In this document: one piece after another, positions 1 through 7,661 of the stretch
Position numbering within the stretch: the stretch's first letter is position 1
How the letters are laid out: the number at the start of each line of letters is the position of its first letter
Translations under genes and position numbers: made by a program
The notes under the pieces: generated by a model
Seen by the model: only the letters and a program-made list of their open reading frames with translations
Databases searched by the model: none
What the model was told of the DNA's origin: nothing
DNA from: a virus
IMG/VR virus record: IMGVR_UViG_3300045953_000161
Span: 1 to 22,713 of that record
DNA: 22,713 bases
Direction: 5' to 3' (one strand)

Positions 1-53
1 ACCAGCTGGCGCCAGCAGCACGGGCACGCGCGGGTCAGGACTGGGGCGCTCAC
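1..53 (-). CDS. Start of a further gene (truncated by the window edge)
   Basis: GTG at 53 overlaps the preceding stop as GTGA, the junction used at several other places in this operon. Only about 17 codons are visible, beginning MSAPVLTRACPCCWRQL, with a C-x-C-C cluster. Nothing can be said about the function, and the start itself is inferred from the repeated junction pattern. Confidence 0.35.
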   Translation of the reverse strand, partial: MSAPVLTRACPCCWRQL

Positions 54-403
54 CGCGGGCGCCGCTCCGGGACCGCCAGGAGGTAGGCGCAGGGGTCGCC
101 GCTCCGGAGCGCCCACACCCGCTCCCCCTGGTCCAGGGAGAGCAGACACGCCAGGCGCCGCGTCTCGTCGATGGAGGCGCGGGCGATGATCGCCAGGTCC
201 CGGTGCTCCGCGCTGATGGTGCCCACCGCCACGTCCCGGCCGTGGCTGGTGCGGGACTCGCTCCAGAGCACCAGGGCGCCGACGGCGACGAAGCCGACCA
301 GGAAGAGCCCCATGCCCCAGGCACGGAGGCTCCAGCGGCCGACGCCGAGCCGGATGCCGTTGCCGCCGGAGGAGCCGGCCCCGGTCGAGTCGTCCTGGCT
401 CAC
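50..403 (-). CDS. Single-membrane-span protein downstream of the fibre
   Basis: A 117-residue protein whose GTG at 403 overlaps the fibre stop (GTGA). The N-terminal 29 residues are Gly/Ser-rich and polar. A single transmembrane helix follows (MGLFLVGFVAVGALVLW, 31-47). The rest is a charged domain with a helix around RDLAIIARASIDETRRLACL (68-87) and two Cys (86, 105). The upstream frame to 832 is a shadow of the fibre gene. Position after the tail genes makes a lysis-associated or virion-membrane role possible, but no spanin or holin signature is present. It is annotated as unknown. Confidence 0.65.
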   Translation of the reverse strand: MSQDDSTGAGSSGGNGIRLGVGRWSLRAWGMGLFLVGFVAVGALVLWSESRTSHGRDVAVGTISAEHRDLAIIARASIDETRRLACLLSLDQGERVWALRSGDPCAYLLAVPERRPR

Positions 404-1098
404 GTCGGGTCCACCACCGTGACGGGCGCCGCCGCCGGGTCGGTCGTGACCGCCGCGGTCCAGGCCGTCGTCGCGTCGTCCTCCTTGGTGACCGTCAGCG
501 TGCCGCCGCTCAGGGTCTTCTTGTTGCGGAGGAAGCGGAGGGCGTTCACGGGCGACCGGGCCGCCTCGCCCGTCACGGCGCTGAGGTCGCGCTTCAGGAG
601 GGCGTCGGCCAGCTCGGTCCCCACGTCCGCGGCCACCTTGGCGGCCGTGATCGCGTCGCCGGCCAGCTTCCCGGCCGTCAGCGCCCCATCCTGGATCTTC
701 GCCGCCGTGATCGCATCCGTGGCGATCTTGGCCGCGGTCAGCGACCCGTCGAGGAGCGTCACCAGGAGCCCGCCCGCGTTGGTGATCAGCGCGTCGTACA
801 CGGCCGCCGGCAGCACCAGGAAGTCCTGCCACACCGGGAGCGCCCCCGTCTCGTGGACGGCCACGCGGAGCCAGCCGGCCGTGTTGGTGTCGGTCGTGTC
901 CAGCGGGACGCCGTAGTGGCCGTTCTCCATGTGCGTCGCGCCCGCGCTGTTGTTGGTCTGCGCGAACGCCCCGCCGTTCTTCGAGAGCCGGATGTCGGCC
1001 TGGCTGAGCGTCAACGCCGTCTCGGCGGTCTTCCCGTCAGTGTCGTCGAGAAATGGGCCGAAGGGGACCGTCCGCGCGGTGCTTTGCTTGAGGAACAT
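400..1098 (-). CDS. Short tail fibre / tip protein with decapeptide repeats
   Basis: A 232-residue protein from ATG at 1098, four bases after the previous TAG. The longer frame to 1350 is rejected because its N-terminus is Ser/Arg-rich shadow of the previous gene. Residues 1-105 form a compact beta domain (KQSTARTVPFGPFLDDTDGK, LSQADIRLSKNGGAFAQTNN, then HYGVPLDTTDTNTAGWLRVA) of the type found at the N-terminus of many fibre or baseplate proteins. Residues 117-156 are four decapeptide repeats, a likely trimeric stalk. The C-terminus (VNALRFLRNKKTLSGGTLTV, 184-203, then a Thr-rich strand region) is a common ending of such small fibres. A receptor or carbohydrate contact role is inferred. Confidence 0.75.
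   Translation of the reverse strand: MFLKQSTARTVPFGPFLDDTDGKTAETALTLSQADIRLSKNGGAFAQTNNSAGATHMENGHYGVPLDTTDTNTAGWLRVAVHETGALPVWQDFLVLPAAVYDALITNAGGLLVTLLDGSLTAAKIATDAITAAKIQDGALTAGKLAGDAITAAKVAADVGTELADALLKRDLSAVTGEAARSPVNALRFLRNKKTLSGGTLTVTKEDDATTAWTAAVTTDPAAAPVTVVDPT
631..750 (-). repeat. Four decapeptide repeats in the fibre gene
   Basis: Four consecutive 30-base units encode variants of x-D/G-A/S-L/I-T-A-A/G-K-I/L/V-A/Q (for example TDAITAAKIQ). Regular Thr-Ala-Ala-Lys-Ile spacing every ten residues suggests a repetitive fibrous shaft. Confidence 0.75.
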
Positions 1099-1102
1099 GG
1101 GG

Positions 1103-1468
1103 CTAGGCTCCCGCGGCGAGCGTCCGCCGCCGCCGATACGTCGCCTGGAAGACCGGGAGCGTCCCGGCCGCGCCCGCCGCGGGGGCGTGCCGCTGGCCGC
1201 GCCAGAGGGGCCCGCGCGGCGCCTGGAGGAGCCCCAGCGCCGCCGGGCCCTCCCGCCAGAGCGGCACGTACTCGCCGGCCGTGAAGGCGCTCTGCCCGCG
1301 GACGCGGAACTGCCACAGCGCGAACTGGTGCTTGCCGCTGGTGTTGTCAATCTCGTTGCCGAGCACGGTGGTCCCGGCAGAGGCGTTCTTGAGGGTGGGA
1401 CTCGACGAGTCCCCCGCGATGGCCAGGGTGAAGGTGTCCAGGGCCGACCAGAGCGTCTTGCTGGCCAT
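1103..1468 (-). CDS. Small structural-looking phage protein near the tail tip
   Basis: A 121-residue protein from ATG at 1468, behind GAGGAG and 12 bases after the hub stop. The N-terminal 70 residues (KTLWSALDTFTLAIAGDSSS, then TLKNASAGTTVLGNEIDNTS, then LWQFRVRGQSAFTAGEYVPL) read as a beta-sandwich and resemble small tail-associated proteins I have seen in other siphophage tip regions, without a family name. The C-terminal 50 residues are Arg/Ala/Gly-rich but the codons stay strongly G/C-ending in this frame, so they are probably genuine. The stop is four bases before the fibre gene. Confidence 0.65.
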   Translation of the reverse strand: MASKTLWSALDTFTLAIAGDSSSPTLKNASAGTTVLGNEIDNTSGKHQFALWQFRVRGQSAFTAGEYVPLWREGPAALGLLQAPRGPLWRGQRHAPAAGAAGTLPVFQATYRRRRTLAAGA

Positions 1469-1480
1469 GCGTCCGTCTCC

Positions 1481-3148
1481 TCAGTGCAGCAGCAGCCCCA
1501 GCAGGTCCCCGAACGCCGCCGCCGGGTCCTGCTCGACCGCCAGCACGTCGATGGTGCCCTCGTCGAGATGTACCGTCAGCCCGCGCACCTGGCAGGTCAC
1601 CGCCGCCACCCCGAGGGTGTCCAGGAGGGCCCCGTCCACCGTGATGACATCGCCCCGCTCCAGGTGCCACGCCTCGTGCGCCCCGGTCAGCTGCAGGATC
1701 AGCTTCGGGCGCGCCCATTGCTGGAGCCAGTGGCGGGCCACCAGCTCGACGTTGCTGAGGCTCACCACCGACGCGGGCGGGTACGTCGCGGTCCCCGACA
1801 CCACCTCCTCGGCCAGAATCCACGACAGCCCCAGCTCCCCCGCCCGGATGCCCACCCGCGCCGCGTCGGCGTCGAGCACCCCGGTCCGGTCCTCCCCGTC
1901 CACGCGGTAGCCCACCCGGAGGCGGGTCACGAGCTCCGTGGCGGGCGTCCAGTTCCATACGGGGACCCCGAGGGTGTTGCGCGCGTCGAAGGTGTAGGCG
2001 CTCGGGCGGTCCTTGCGCACCAGCAGCCGCCAGGTCGTCCCCTCGATGAAGAGGTCGGACTGGCAGTTGAGCCCCGCCGTCTCCCGGAGCTGCGAGAACG
2101 GCTGGGGGTAGACGAGCATCCCCCACCGGCCGTTCACGGACGCGTAGGCGGCGCGGGCCTCGGCCCAGCTCGTGGCGTCGAAGTCCGCCGTCACCCCGCC
2201 ATACGCTTCGCGGCCGATGAGCTTGAGCGCGTCGGCGGGGTTGTCGAGGAGGAGGTTCGGCGTCCCACTGATGGTGCCGCTGTCGTCGTCCTCCAGGCCC
2301 GTCAGGTCCACCTGGACGGTCCCCACCTGGAGCGGGGCGGCCAGGCTCGGCGCCACGGCGGGCGGCGGCAGCGGGGCCCCGGTGCCCGTGTGGTAGCCCA
2401 GCAGCACGCGCCCGGCCTGGTTCGCCAGGGGGCGGGCCCAGCCGCCCAGGACCGCCTCGACCGCGTCCGCCAGGCGGTGCAGGAACGCCGGCCCGCGCCG
2501 GGTGTGCAGGAGCCGCGGCAGTGGCCAGGGGGCCCGCTCCGGCGCCGCCAGCGGGATCGGCTGCTGGACGTCGCCGGACCCCGTGGGCGGCCGGGGGATG
2601 GCGTTGACGGCCGACAGGTTAAACCGCACCGTGGCCACGACCCGACCGTCGTACAGCGCCGCGTCGTTCGGCTCGGCCACGTAGGGGAGGGTGCTGTCTC
2701 CCACTGGGATGGCCACCCCGTTGACGTACACCGCGTCGATCGAGGCGTGCCGGTGCAGCCCCGGCGCTTCCGCCACCGCGTAGACGTGCTCATCGACCAC
2801 GAGGTACACGGTGACCCCGCGGGCGTGGGCGGCGGCGCTGGTGCCCTGGGCCGCGCGGGTCAGGCCCGAGAAGGTGCGCGCGGACGGGTTGCGCGAGGTA
2901 TAGGTCCACCGCTCGTTCTCGATCTGGAGGACGCCGCTGTCCGGGCACTTGGCCACCACCGCCGACCGGCTCACCGTGATCGTCGCCGGGGTCCCCGCCG
3001 AGGCGATGGCCACGGCCAGCGTGTCCGACTCCCCCACCTGGATCGGGATGGCCGTGGCTCGTTTCACCACCCCGAGGGCGTAGGGCAGCACGGCCCGCTC
3101 GGCCATCGGGTGCAGCGTACCTTGGCTGCCGGCGCCCAGGAGGATCAC
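1481..3148 (-). CDS. Tail hub / baseplate protein with an inserted beta domain
   Basis: A 555-residue protein with GTG at 3148 overlapping the previous stop (GTGA). The 68-residue upstream extension in frame is His/Arg-rich shadow sequence and rejected. Residues 66-117 (CPDSGVLQIENERWTYTSRN, then FSGLTRAAQGTSAAAHARGV) form a small beta unit also seen in the tail tube protein. Residues 132-185 include VYVNGVAIPVGDSTLPYVAE. The C-terminal half (about 300-540) carries features of tail hub proteins: ALKLIGREAYGG (307-318), RWGMLVYPQPFSQLRETAGL (341-360), FIEGTTWRLLVRKDRPSAYT, then LVARHWLQQWARPKLILQLT (469-488) and LERGDVITVDG (496-506). Such proteins form the trimeric tip hub. There is no NlpC/P60 or lysozyme domain. 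Confidence 0.7.
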   Translation of the reverse strand: MILLGAGSQGTLHPMAERAVLPYALGVVKRATAIPIQVGESDTLAVAIASAGTPATITVSRSAVVAKCPDSGVLQIENERWTYTSRNPSARTFSGLTRAAQGTSAAAHARGVTVYLVVDEHVYAVAEAPGLHRHASIDAVYVNGVAIPVGDSTLPYVAEPNDAALYDGRVVATVRFNLSAVNAIPRPPTGSGDVQQPIPLAAPERAPWPLPRLLHTRRGPAFLHRLADAVEAVLGGWARPLANQAGRVLLGYHTGTGAPLPPPAVAPSLAAPLQVGTVQVDLTGLEDDDSGTISGTPNLLLDNPADALKLIGREAYGGVTADFDATSWAEARAAYASVNGRWGMLVYPQPFSQLRETAGLNCQSDLFIEGTTWRLLVRKDRPSAYTFDARNTLGVPVWNWTPATELVTRLRVGYRVDGEDRTGVLDADAARVGIRAGELGLSWILAEEVVSGTATYPPASVVSLSNVELVARHWLQQWARPKLILQLTGAHEAWHLERGDVITVDGALLDTLGVAAVTCQVRGLTVHLDEGTIDVLAVEQDPAAAFGDLLGLLLH

Positions 3149-4206
3149 GGGAAGGTCACCGTCCCGTCGCGTGTCAGGATGATGTGCGTGGTGTCCCCGC
3201 TCTCGTTCCCGCTGTTCTCGATCCGCACCAGGAGGTCGGCGCCGTTGACGCCGAGCGGCACGTCGAAGTCCACGTTCGCGGTGGGCGCGACCCCGGGGGT
3301 GAAATGCTGGGACGCCAGGATCGCCCCTGGCGTCGGAGGGTTGGTGGTCCACGTAATCGCCTGGAGGGCCGACAGGCTCCCGGGCAGCGTCGTCGCTCGG
3401 GCCACGAGGTCATAACTCGACTCTAGTTGGCCGGCGTTGCGCTTGAGCGGGAGGCGGATGGTCGCCCCCGGATGGGCCGTCGGCCGGCGATGGACGAGCA
3501 GCCACGTGGTCCGCGTGGCGTCCGAGAGCTTCTGCCGGGCCTCGCCGTCGTCGGTCCAGGTCAACGAGGTGCCGTCCGGGTCCAGCGGATAATGTAGCCC
3601 GGTGATGTCCGCGTAGATGTTGAAGGCGTAGAACTCGATGGAGGGCACCTGGTACCCGGCCACCAGCGTATCGAGCCGCACGTCCAGGTAGCGCTCCTCC
3701 CCGACGAGCCGCAGCACGGCCCGCTCGCCGTCCTCGACGGCCACGACGTCGTCCACGCGCAGCTTGCCCCACGTGCGCGCCACGTCGCCCATCGCCGGCA
3801 CCGCGCCGGTCGGCAGCCCGAACCAGACGCGGACCGTGGCCCGCGCGAGTGCCCAGTCGTAGGTGCCCGTGCCGGCGTTGCTCCCATGCCGGAACAAGTC
3901 CGTGAACCGCGCCGCCCCGGCACTCCGCACCGGCCGGGCGTTGGAGAGCGTGATGGCGGCCGTGGCCGGCGCGCCCGACGGCCGGAGGTCCCCGAGAGCG
4001 CCGAGACTGAGCGGGCCCCAGGCCAGCACGATCGGGTCCCACCGCTCGGAGGGGAACGGCGAGGGCTCCGTGGAGAGGTGGAGCGTCAGGCTCGACGGCG
4101 ACGCGCCGAACTGGTCCCGGTAGAGCGTCAGGTCGAGCACGACGTAGGGCCGGGCCCAGCGGCGCTTCCGCGCCAGCGTCTGCGAGGCGGGCAGCGTCGC
4201 CGGCAC
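3145..4206 (-). CDS. Tail tip / baseplate hub component, N-terminal-type
   Basis: A 353-residue protein with GTG immediately after the previous TAG. It begins with a basic segment and many strands: YVVLDLTLYRDQFGASPSSL (21-40), then WDPIVLAWGPLSLGALGDLR (56-75), then AAITLSNARPVRSAG. The central part has RVWFGLPTG and KLRVDDVVAVEDGERAVLRL (147-166), reminiscent of the first domains of phage tail hub proteins ('g.v.i....d......i.l.g'). The last 100 residues, from ATTLPGSLSALQ through LLVRIENSGNESGDTTHIIL, form another beta domain resembling an Ig/CBM-like fold. The gene's stop overlaps the next GTG (GTGA). The two genes together probably make the tip hub. Confidence 0.6.
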   Translation of the reverse strand: MPATLPASQTLARKRRWARPYVVLDLTLYRDQFGASPSSLTLHLSTEPSPFPSERWDPIVLAWGPLSLGALGDLRPSGAPATAAITLSNARPVRSAGAARFTDLFRHGSNAGTGTYDWALARATVRVWFGLPTGAVPAMGDVARTWGKLRVDDVVAVEDGERAVLRLVGEERYLDVRLDTLVAGYQVPSIEFYAFNIYADITGLHYPLDPDGTSLTWTDDGEARQKLSDATRTTWLLVHRRPTAHPGATIRLPLKRNAGQLESSYDLVARATTLPGSLSALQAITWTTNPPTPGAILASQHFTPGVAPTANVDFDVPLGVNGADLLVRIENSGNESGDTTHIILTRDGTVTFP

Positions 4207-4965
4207 CTACAGCTCCTGCTCGAATGCCAGTGGCAGGCCCCAGCGGAGGACGAGGGCGCGGAAGGGGAGGTCCGCCGTGACCAGTCGGGCCCAGCGGGCG
4301 ACGCCGTCCTCGTCCAGCAGGAGGAACGGCAGCGCGCCGCCCTGGATCCCCTCGTAGAACGCCAGCCACGCGGTCTGCTCGGCGGTCGTCAGGTCGTTGA
4401 TGCTGTACGTCTGGACCCAGCGCCGGGGCCCGCGGACGACGCTCCACCGCTGGCCCGAGAGCGCCTCGTGCGTCACGTGGTTCGGCCGGCGGCCCCGCGT
4501 GAACTCCTGGTCGCTCGGCCCCATCGAGAGGCTGAACGCCTGCGACAGCAGCCACTCCGGCACCTGCGGCGCCGCGCCCGCCCCGGTGATCGTCAGCCGC
4601 CAGTAGCGGGCCACCAGGGAGGCGATCGTCCGGGCGAGCGTGTCCGTGCTGCTAGGCGTGAGGCTGTCCCGGACGGTCCAGGCGCTGTTATCCGGCGAGG
4701 ACTCCAAGCTCAGGCTGGCCCCGGTGAGGTTGTGGGTGCTCAGCGGCGTCGAGGCGATTCCCCACCCGCTCACCGCCTGGGTCCCACTCGCCCCCTGGTC
4801 GACGTGGAGGATGCGGGTCCCGGAGGCCGAGGTGTCCTTGTAGGGCGCGCTGGCGTCGCGGTCGAAGAGGTTCGTCTTGGGGTAGCCGGCGTCCTCTCCG
4901 GTGACCGTGAGCGTGACCCCGGGCGTCTCCAGGAGGTTGACCCCGAGGAGGATCGGGCGGGCCAT
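4207..4965 (-). CDS. Distal-tail-like protein
   Basis: A 252-residue protein starting ATG directly after the tape measure stop (TAGATG). The N-terminal half (about 25-140) looks like a discoidin/F5-8C-type beta domain: YPKTNLFDRDASAPYKDTSA (28-47), ILHVDQGASGTQAVSGWGIA (52-71), LSLESSPDNSAWTVRDSLTP (84-103), then VARYWRLTITG. The C-terminal half has RWVQTYSINDLTTAEQTAWL (181-200) followed by GALPFLLLDEDGVARWARLV, the 'PF.l.d..g....vrl' pattern often seen in proteins right after the tape measure. In this position such proteins begin the baseplate or tail tip. The exact family (Dit-type or other) is inferred from order. Confidence 0.7.
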   Translation of the reverse strand: MARPILLGVNLLETPGVTLTVTGEDAGYPKTNLFDRDASAPYKDTSASGTRILHVDQGASGTQAVSGWGIASTPLSTHNLTGASLSLESSPDNSAWTVRDSLTPSSTDTLARTIASLVARYWRLTITGAGAAPQVPEWLLSQAFSLSMGPSDQEFTRGRRPNHVTHEALSGQRWSVVRGPRRWVQTYSINDLTTAEQTAWLAFYEGIQGGALPFLLLDEDGVARWARLVTADLPFRALVLRWGLPLAFEQEL

Positions 4966-7206
4966 CTAGCTCCCCGCCCCGCCGGTGCGGTAGTAGTCCC
5001 CGAGGGCGGAGGCGATGATCCCCACGGTCGCCCCGCTGGGCGCGGCGGCTTCGCGGACGCGCATCCCGAGCCGGGCCATCCCGTCCGAGAGGGCGGTCAC
5101 CCCCTGGGTGGTCTCCTCCACCGCACCCGTGAGGGCCGCCAGCCGGGCCGCGAAGGCGTCGACGGTCACCACGCCCCGGGCCTCGCCCGGCCGCAGCCCG
5201 GCCCGGCGCTCGGCCTCCTCCAGAATGTCCTGGCGGATGCGGTCCGTCCGGGCCTGCGTCCGGAGCCCCGTGACGAGGGCACTCATGGCCGAGGCCAGGG
5301 CCTCGGGGCTGCCCAGCTGGCCGAAGCCCGTCTGGGGCAGCAGGCCGAGGGCCCCGGCCACCAGCTGGTCGAGGGTCGAGCCGAAGCCGCCGGCCCCGGC
5401 CGGGCCGCCGACGCGGCCCACGGTCGTGGGGCCGCCGCCCCCAACCCGACGTTCCGCGGCGCTCACGGACGCGAGGGCCGCCCCCGTCTGCTTCCCGGAG
5501 ACGGCCAGGGCATCAAACGCCGACGCCGACGAGAGCACCCGGGTGGTCATCGTCTCGGCGGCGTCGGCCACCGCCAACATGTCCGCGTCCACGGATTGCC
5601 CGGTGAGTTCCCGGGACACGGCCGCCGAGGCCGCCGCGAGTTGCTGTGACGCGCTCGTGGCACGATCCAACGTCGTGATGAGCTGGAGCCCGGCGGACAC
5701 CACGGCAAACATCGCCTCGGGCATCGTGGCCAGGCTGGAGGCCAGGTCGCGCACGGGCGGGGCCGCCTCAGCCGCGGACTCCCCGACGCGGATCAGCGAC
5801 GAGGCGGCCTGCCCGGTCGCCTCGGACAGCCCCGCCGGGCCGAACGTCTCCAGAATCTGCTCGCGGATGCGCGCGGTCCCCGAGGAGATGGCCTCCAAGG
5901 CCGGGGGCACGGCGGCGGCCAAGCCGGCCGTGACCTTCTGCGTCTTTTCGCGTTCGGCCCGAATGTCCGCTTCTAGTTCGGCGATGATCCGCTTGCGTTT
6001 CTCCGCCTCCTGCTGGACGATGGCCGTCCAGGCGCGCTCCTGCGTCTCCCGCGTCGTGAAGGTCTTCCCGACGGCCGCCAGGGCCGCGGTGGTTTCCTGG
6101 TCCAGGATCGTCAGCTTCTCGGCCGCCGCGAGCTGCAGGGCCGCCACCGTGTCCCCGGCCGCCTGCCGCTCCGCCGCGGCGCGCTCCAGGATCGACGTGA
6201 TGGCGCCTTGCTCCAGCTTGGCCAGGGCCTCACGCTCCTTCGCCACCGCCTGCGGGTCCACCCCCGAGGCGCCGCCGAAGAAGCCCCCCGAGGCGCCGCC
6301 CCCACTGAGCGGCCCGCTCGGCGCCGCGGGCCCGCGGCCCGCCAGCGCGTTGAACCACTCCGCCAGGTCCGTCTTCCCCTGGCGCGCGGCCGTCCCGGCG
6401 GCGGTCAGGTCCTTGATCAACTGCGTGAGCGGGGGCAGCAGCACGCGGCCGATGCCGTGCCCCACGGCGGTCGTCGCGGCGCCGAGCTCGGCCAGCGCGT
6501 CCCCAAACTCGTCGGCCGCCCGGGCCGCGTCCCCGCTCACCACCAGGCCGAGCTCCTCGGCCTTGGCGATGACGGCCGGTAAGCCTTGATCGCTGAGATC
6601 GGCCAGGAGGGGCAGCAACTCGGCGCCGGCCTTCCCGAACACCTCGAGCGCCGCCGCCGTCCGCTGGGCCGGATCGACAATGCCCGCAATCTGCCGCGCC
6701 AACGTCTCGAACTGCTGCTCGGGCGTCTGCCGCCGCAGCTCGGCCAGGTTGACGCCAAGCGCCCGGAAGGTCTCCTGCGCCTCGCCCGTGCTGTGGCCAG
6801 CCGCGACCACCGCCCGCTGCATCTGGCCAAAGCCCCGGGCCACGTCGCCCAGCGCCACCCCCGACTGCTCGGCCAGGAGCCGGAAACTCGACAGGGCCTC
6901 CACGGAGGCGCCCGTCCGACGGGAGAGGTCGTACAGTTCCCCATCCGCCTTCGCCGCGGCGTTCGCCAGGCTCACGAGGGCACTGGCCATGGCTACCACC
7001 GCGCCGCCGGCCGCGCCGGCCACCAGCCCCATCGGCCCCATCCGTGTAATCAGCCCCTGCAGCGCCCGCCCCGCTGTCGGGGACAGCTTCGCGATCGGCT
7101 CGATCCCGATTTGCGTGAGCCGCTGGAGCGCGCCCCCCAGGCGCTCGACCCCCTGGCTGGCCAGATCCCGGAACGCCGCGACGATCTCGATGGTGCTGGT
7201 GGCCAT
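4966..7206 (-). CDS. Tail tape measure protein
   Basis: A 746-residue protein, mostly helical, whose ATG overlaps the stop of the chaperone extension (TGATG). It sets tail length and passes into the host at infection. Features include an N-terminal amphipathic region (FRDLASQGVERLGGALQRLT, 12-31), a hydrophobic segment at about 56-83 (GPMGLVAGAAGGAVVAMASA), and LSRRTGASVEALSSFRLLAE (94-113). The last is the 'T-G-s-s-xx-L-s' signature seen in many tape measures (PhageMin_Tail-like). The centre is Ala/Glu/Gln-rich coiled coil (about 320-430) and the C-terminal part is Ala/Ser/Gly-rich. At roughly 0.15 nm per residue the tail would be near 110 nm. No lysozyme or peptidase motif was seen. Confidence 0.92.
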   Translation of the reverse strand: MATSTIEIVAAFRDLASQGVERLGGALQRLTQIGIEPIAKLSPTAGRALQGLITRMGPMGLVAGAAGGAVVAMASALVSLANAAAKADGELYDLSRRTGASVEALSSFRLLAEQSGVALGDVARGFGQMQRAVVAAGHSTGEAQETFRALGVNLAELRRQTPEQQFETLARQIAGIVDPAQRTAAALEVFGKAGAELLPLLADLSDQGLPAVIAKAEELGLVVSGDAARAADEFGDALAELGAATTAVGHGIGRVLLPPLTQLIKDLTAAGTAARQGKTDLAEWFNALAGRGPAAPSGPLSGGGASGGFFGGASGVDPQAVAKEREALAKLEQGAITSILERAAAERQAAGDTVAALQLAAAEKLTILDQETTAALAAVGKTFTTRETQERAWTAIVQQEAEKRKRIIAELEADIRAEREKTQKVTAGLAAAVPPALEAISSGTARIREQILETFGPAGLSEATGQAASSLIRVGESAAEAAPPVRDLASSLATMPEAMFAVVSAGLQLITTLDRATSASQQLAAASAAVSRELTGQSVDADMLAVADAAETMTTRVLSSASAFDALAVSGKQTGAALASVSAAERRVGGGGPTTVGRVGGPAGAGGFGSTLDQLVAGALGLLPQTGFGQLGSPEALASAMSALVTGLRTQARTDRIRQDILEEAERRAGLRPGEARGVVTVDAFAARLAALTGAVEETTQGVTALSDGMARLGMRVREAAAPSGATVGIIASALGDYYRTGGAGS

Positions 7207-7661
7207 CAGCCGCGTCCCCGCGCCTGCCGCGCCGCCGCCGCCTCACCGGCCGCGTGGGCCGCCGCCCGCGTCGCCGCGGCGGCCTCGGCCTGCGCCGCCC
7301 GCGCCGCCGCCCACTCGGCCGAGTCCGCCACCGTCGCCTCGATCAGGTCCAGCGCGTCCAGATCCTCCGGTCGCTGGTCCTCCAGCCCGCCGGCCACCGG
7401 CAGCACGCCGTAGCGGCGCCACCGGGCCCAGAGCGTCAGCCCGGCCTGGACGGCCGGCGCCTGGACCCGGACCATCGGGCAGACCGACGTCGGCGGGAGG
7501 TCGTCCGGGAAGCCCTCGGGGAGCGTCACGGGCGCCGTCCGGCTCGGGTCGGCCACGCAGTTCCGCTCGGTCACGACGTGGCGACCACGGGCACGACAGT
7601 CCCCGCAGTCCCATTGTTCGTGGGCGGGGAGTCGGCTGAACCAGACGGCGTACTGAAACCC
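7206..7661 (-). CDS. Frameshift extension of the tail chaperone (gpT-like part of a G-T fusion)
   Basis: If ribosomes slip by -1 on GGGTTTC, residues 1-129 of the chaperone are joined to 149 more residues, giving a fusion of 278. The extension begins QYAVWFSRLPAHEQWDCGDC and has four Cys (fusion positions 146, 149, 162, 188) in a C-x2-C...C...C arrangement that could bind zinc. ARWRRYGVLPVAGGLEDQRP and an Ala-rich helix follow. The 'LPVAGGLxDQP'-type segment is familiar from genes just before phage tape measures. A separate start at GTG 7574 (GTGA overlap) would give 122 residues and lose the first two Cys, so the fusion is preferred, but both may occur. The stop overlaps the tape-measure ATG (TGATG). 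Confidence 0.7.
   Translation of the reverse strand, partial: GFQYAVWFSRLPAHEQWDCGDCRARGRHVVTERNCVADPSRTAPVTLPEGFPDDLPPTSVCPMVRVQAPAVQAGLTLWARWRRYGVLPVAGGLEDQRPEDLDALDLIEATVADSAEWAAARAAQAEAAAATRAAAHAAGEAAAARQARGRG

Noticed and set aside
3149-3352. N-terminal extension of the hub protein frame
   Set aside because: The extra 68 residues are His/Arg/Asp-rich and lie in the preceding gene. GTG at 3148 overlaps that gene's stop in the pattern seen elsewhere.
929-3415. An 828-codon open frame on the plus strand
   Set aside because: It lies opposite well supported tail genes and is Arg/Pro/Gly/His-rich with no recognisable domain. Long antisense frames are expected in DNA with G/C-ending codons.
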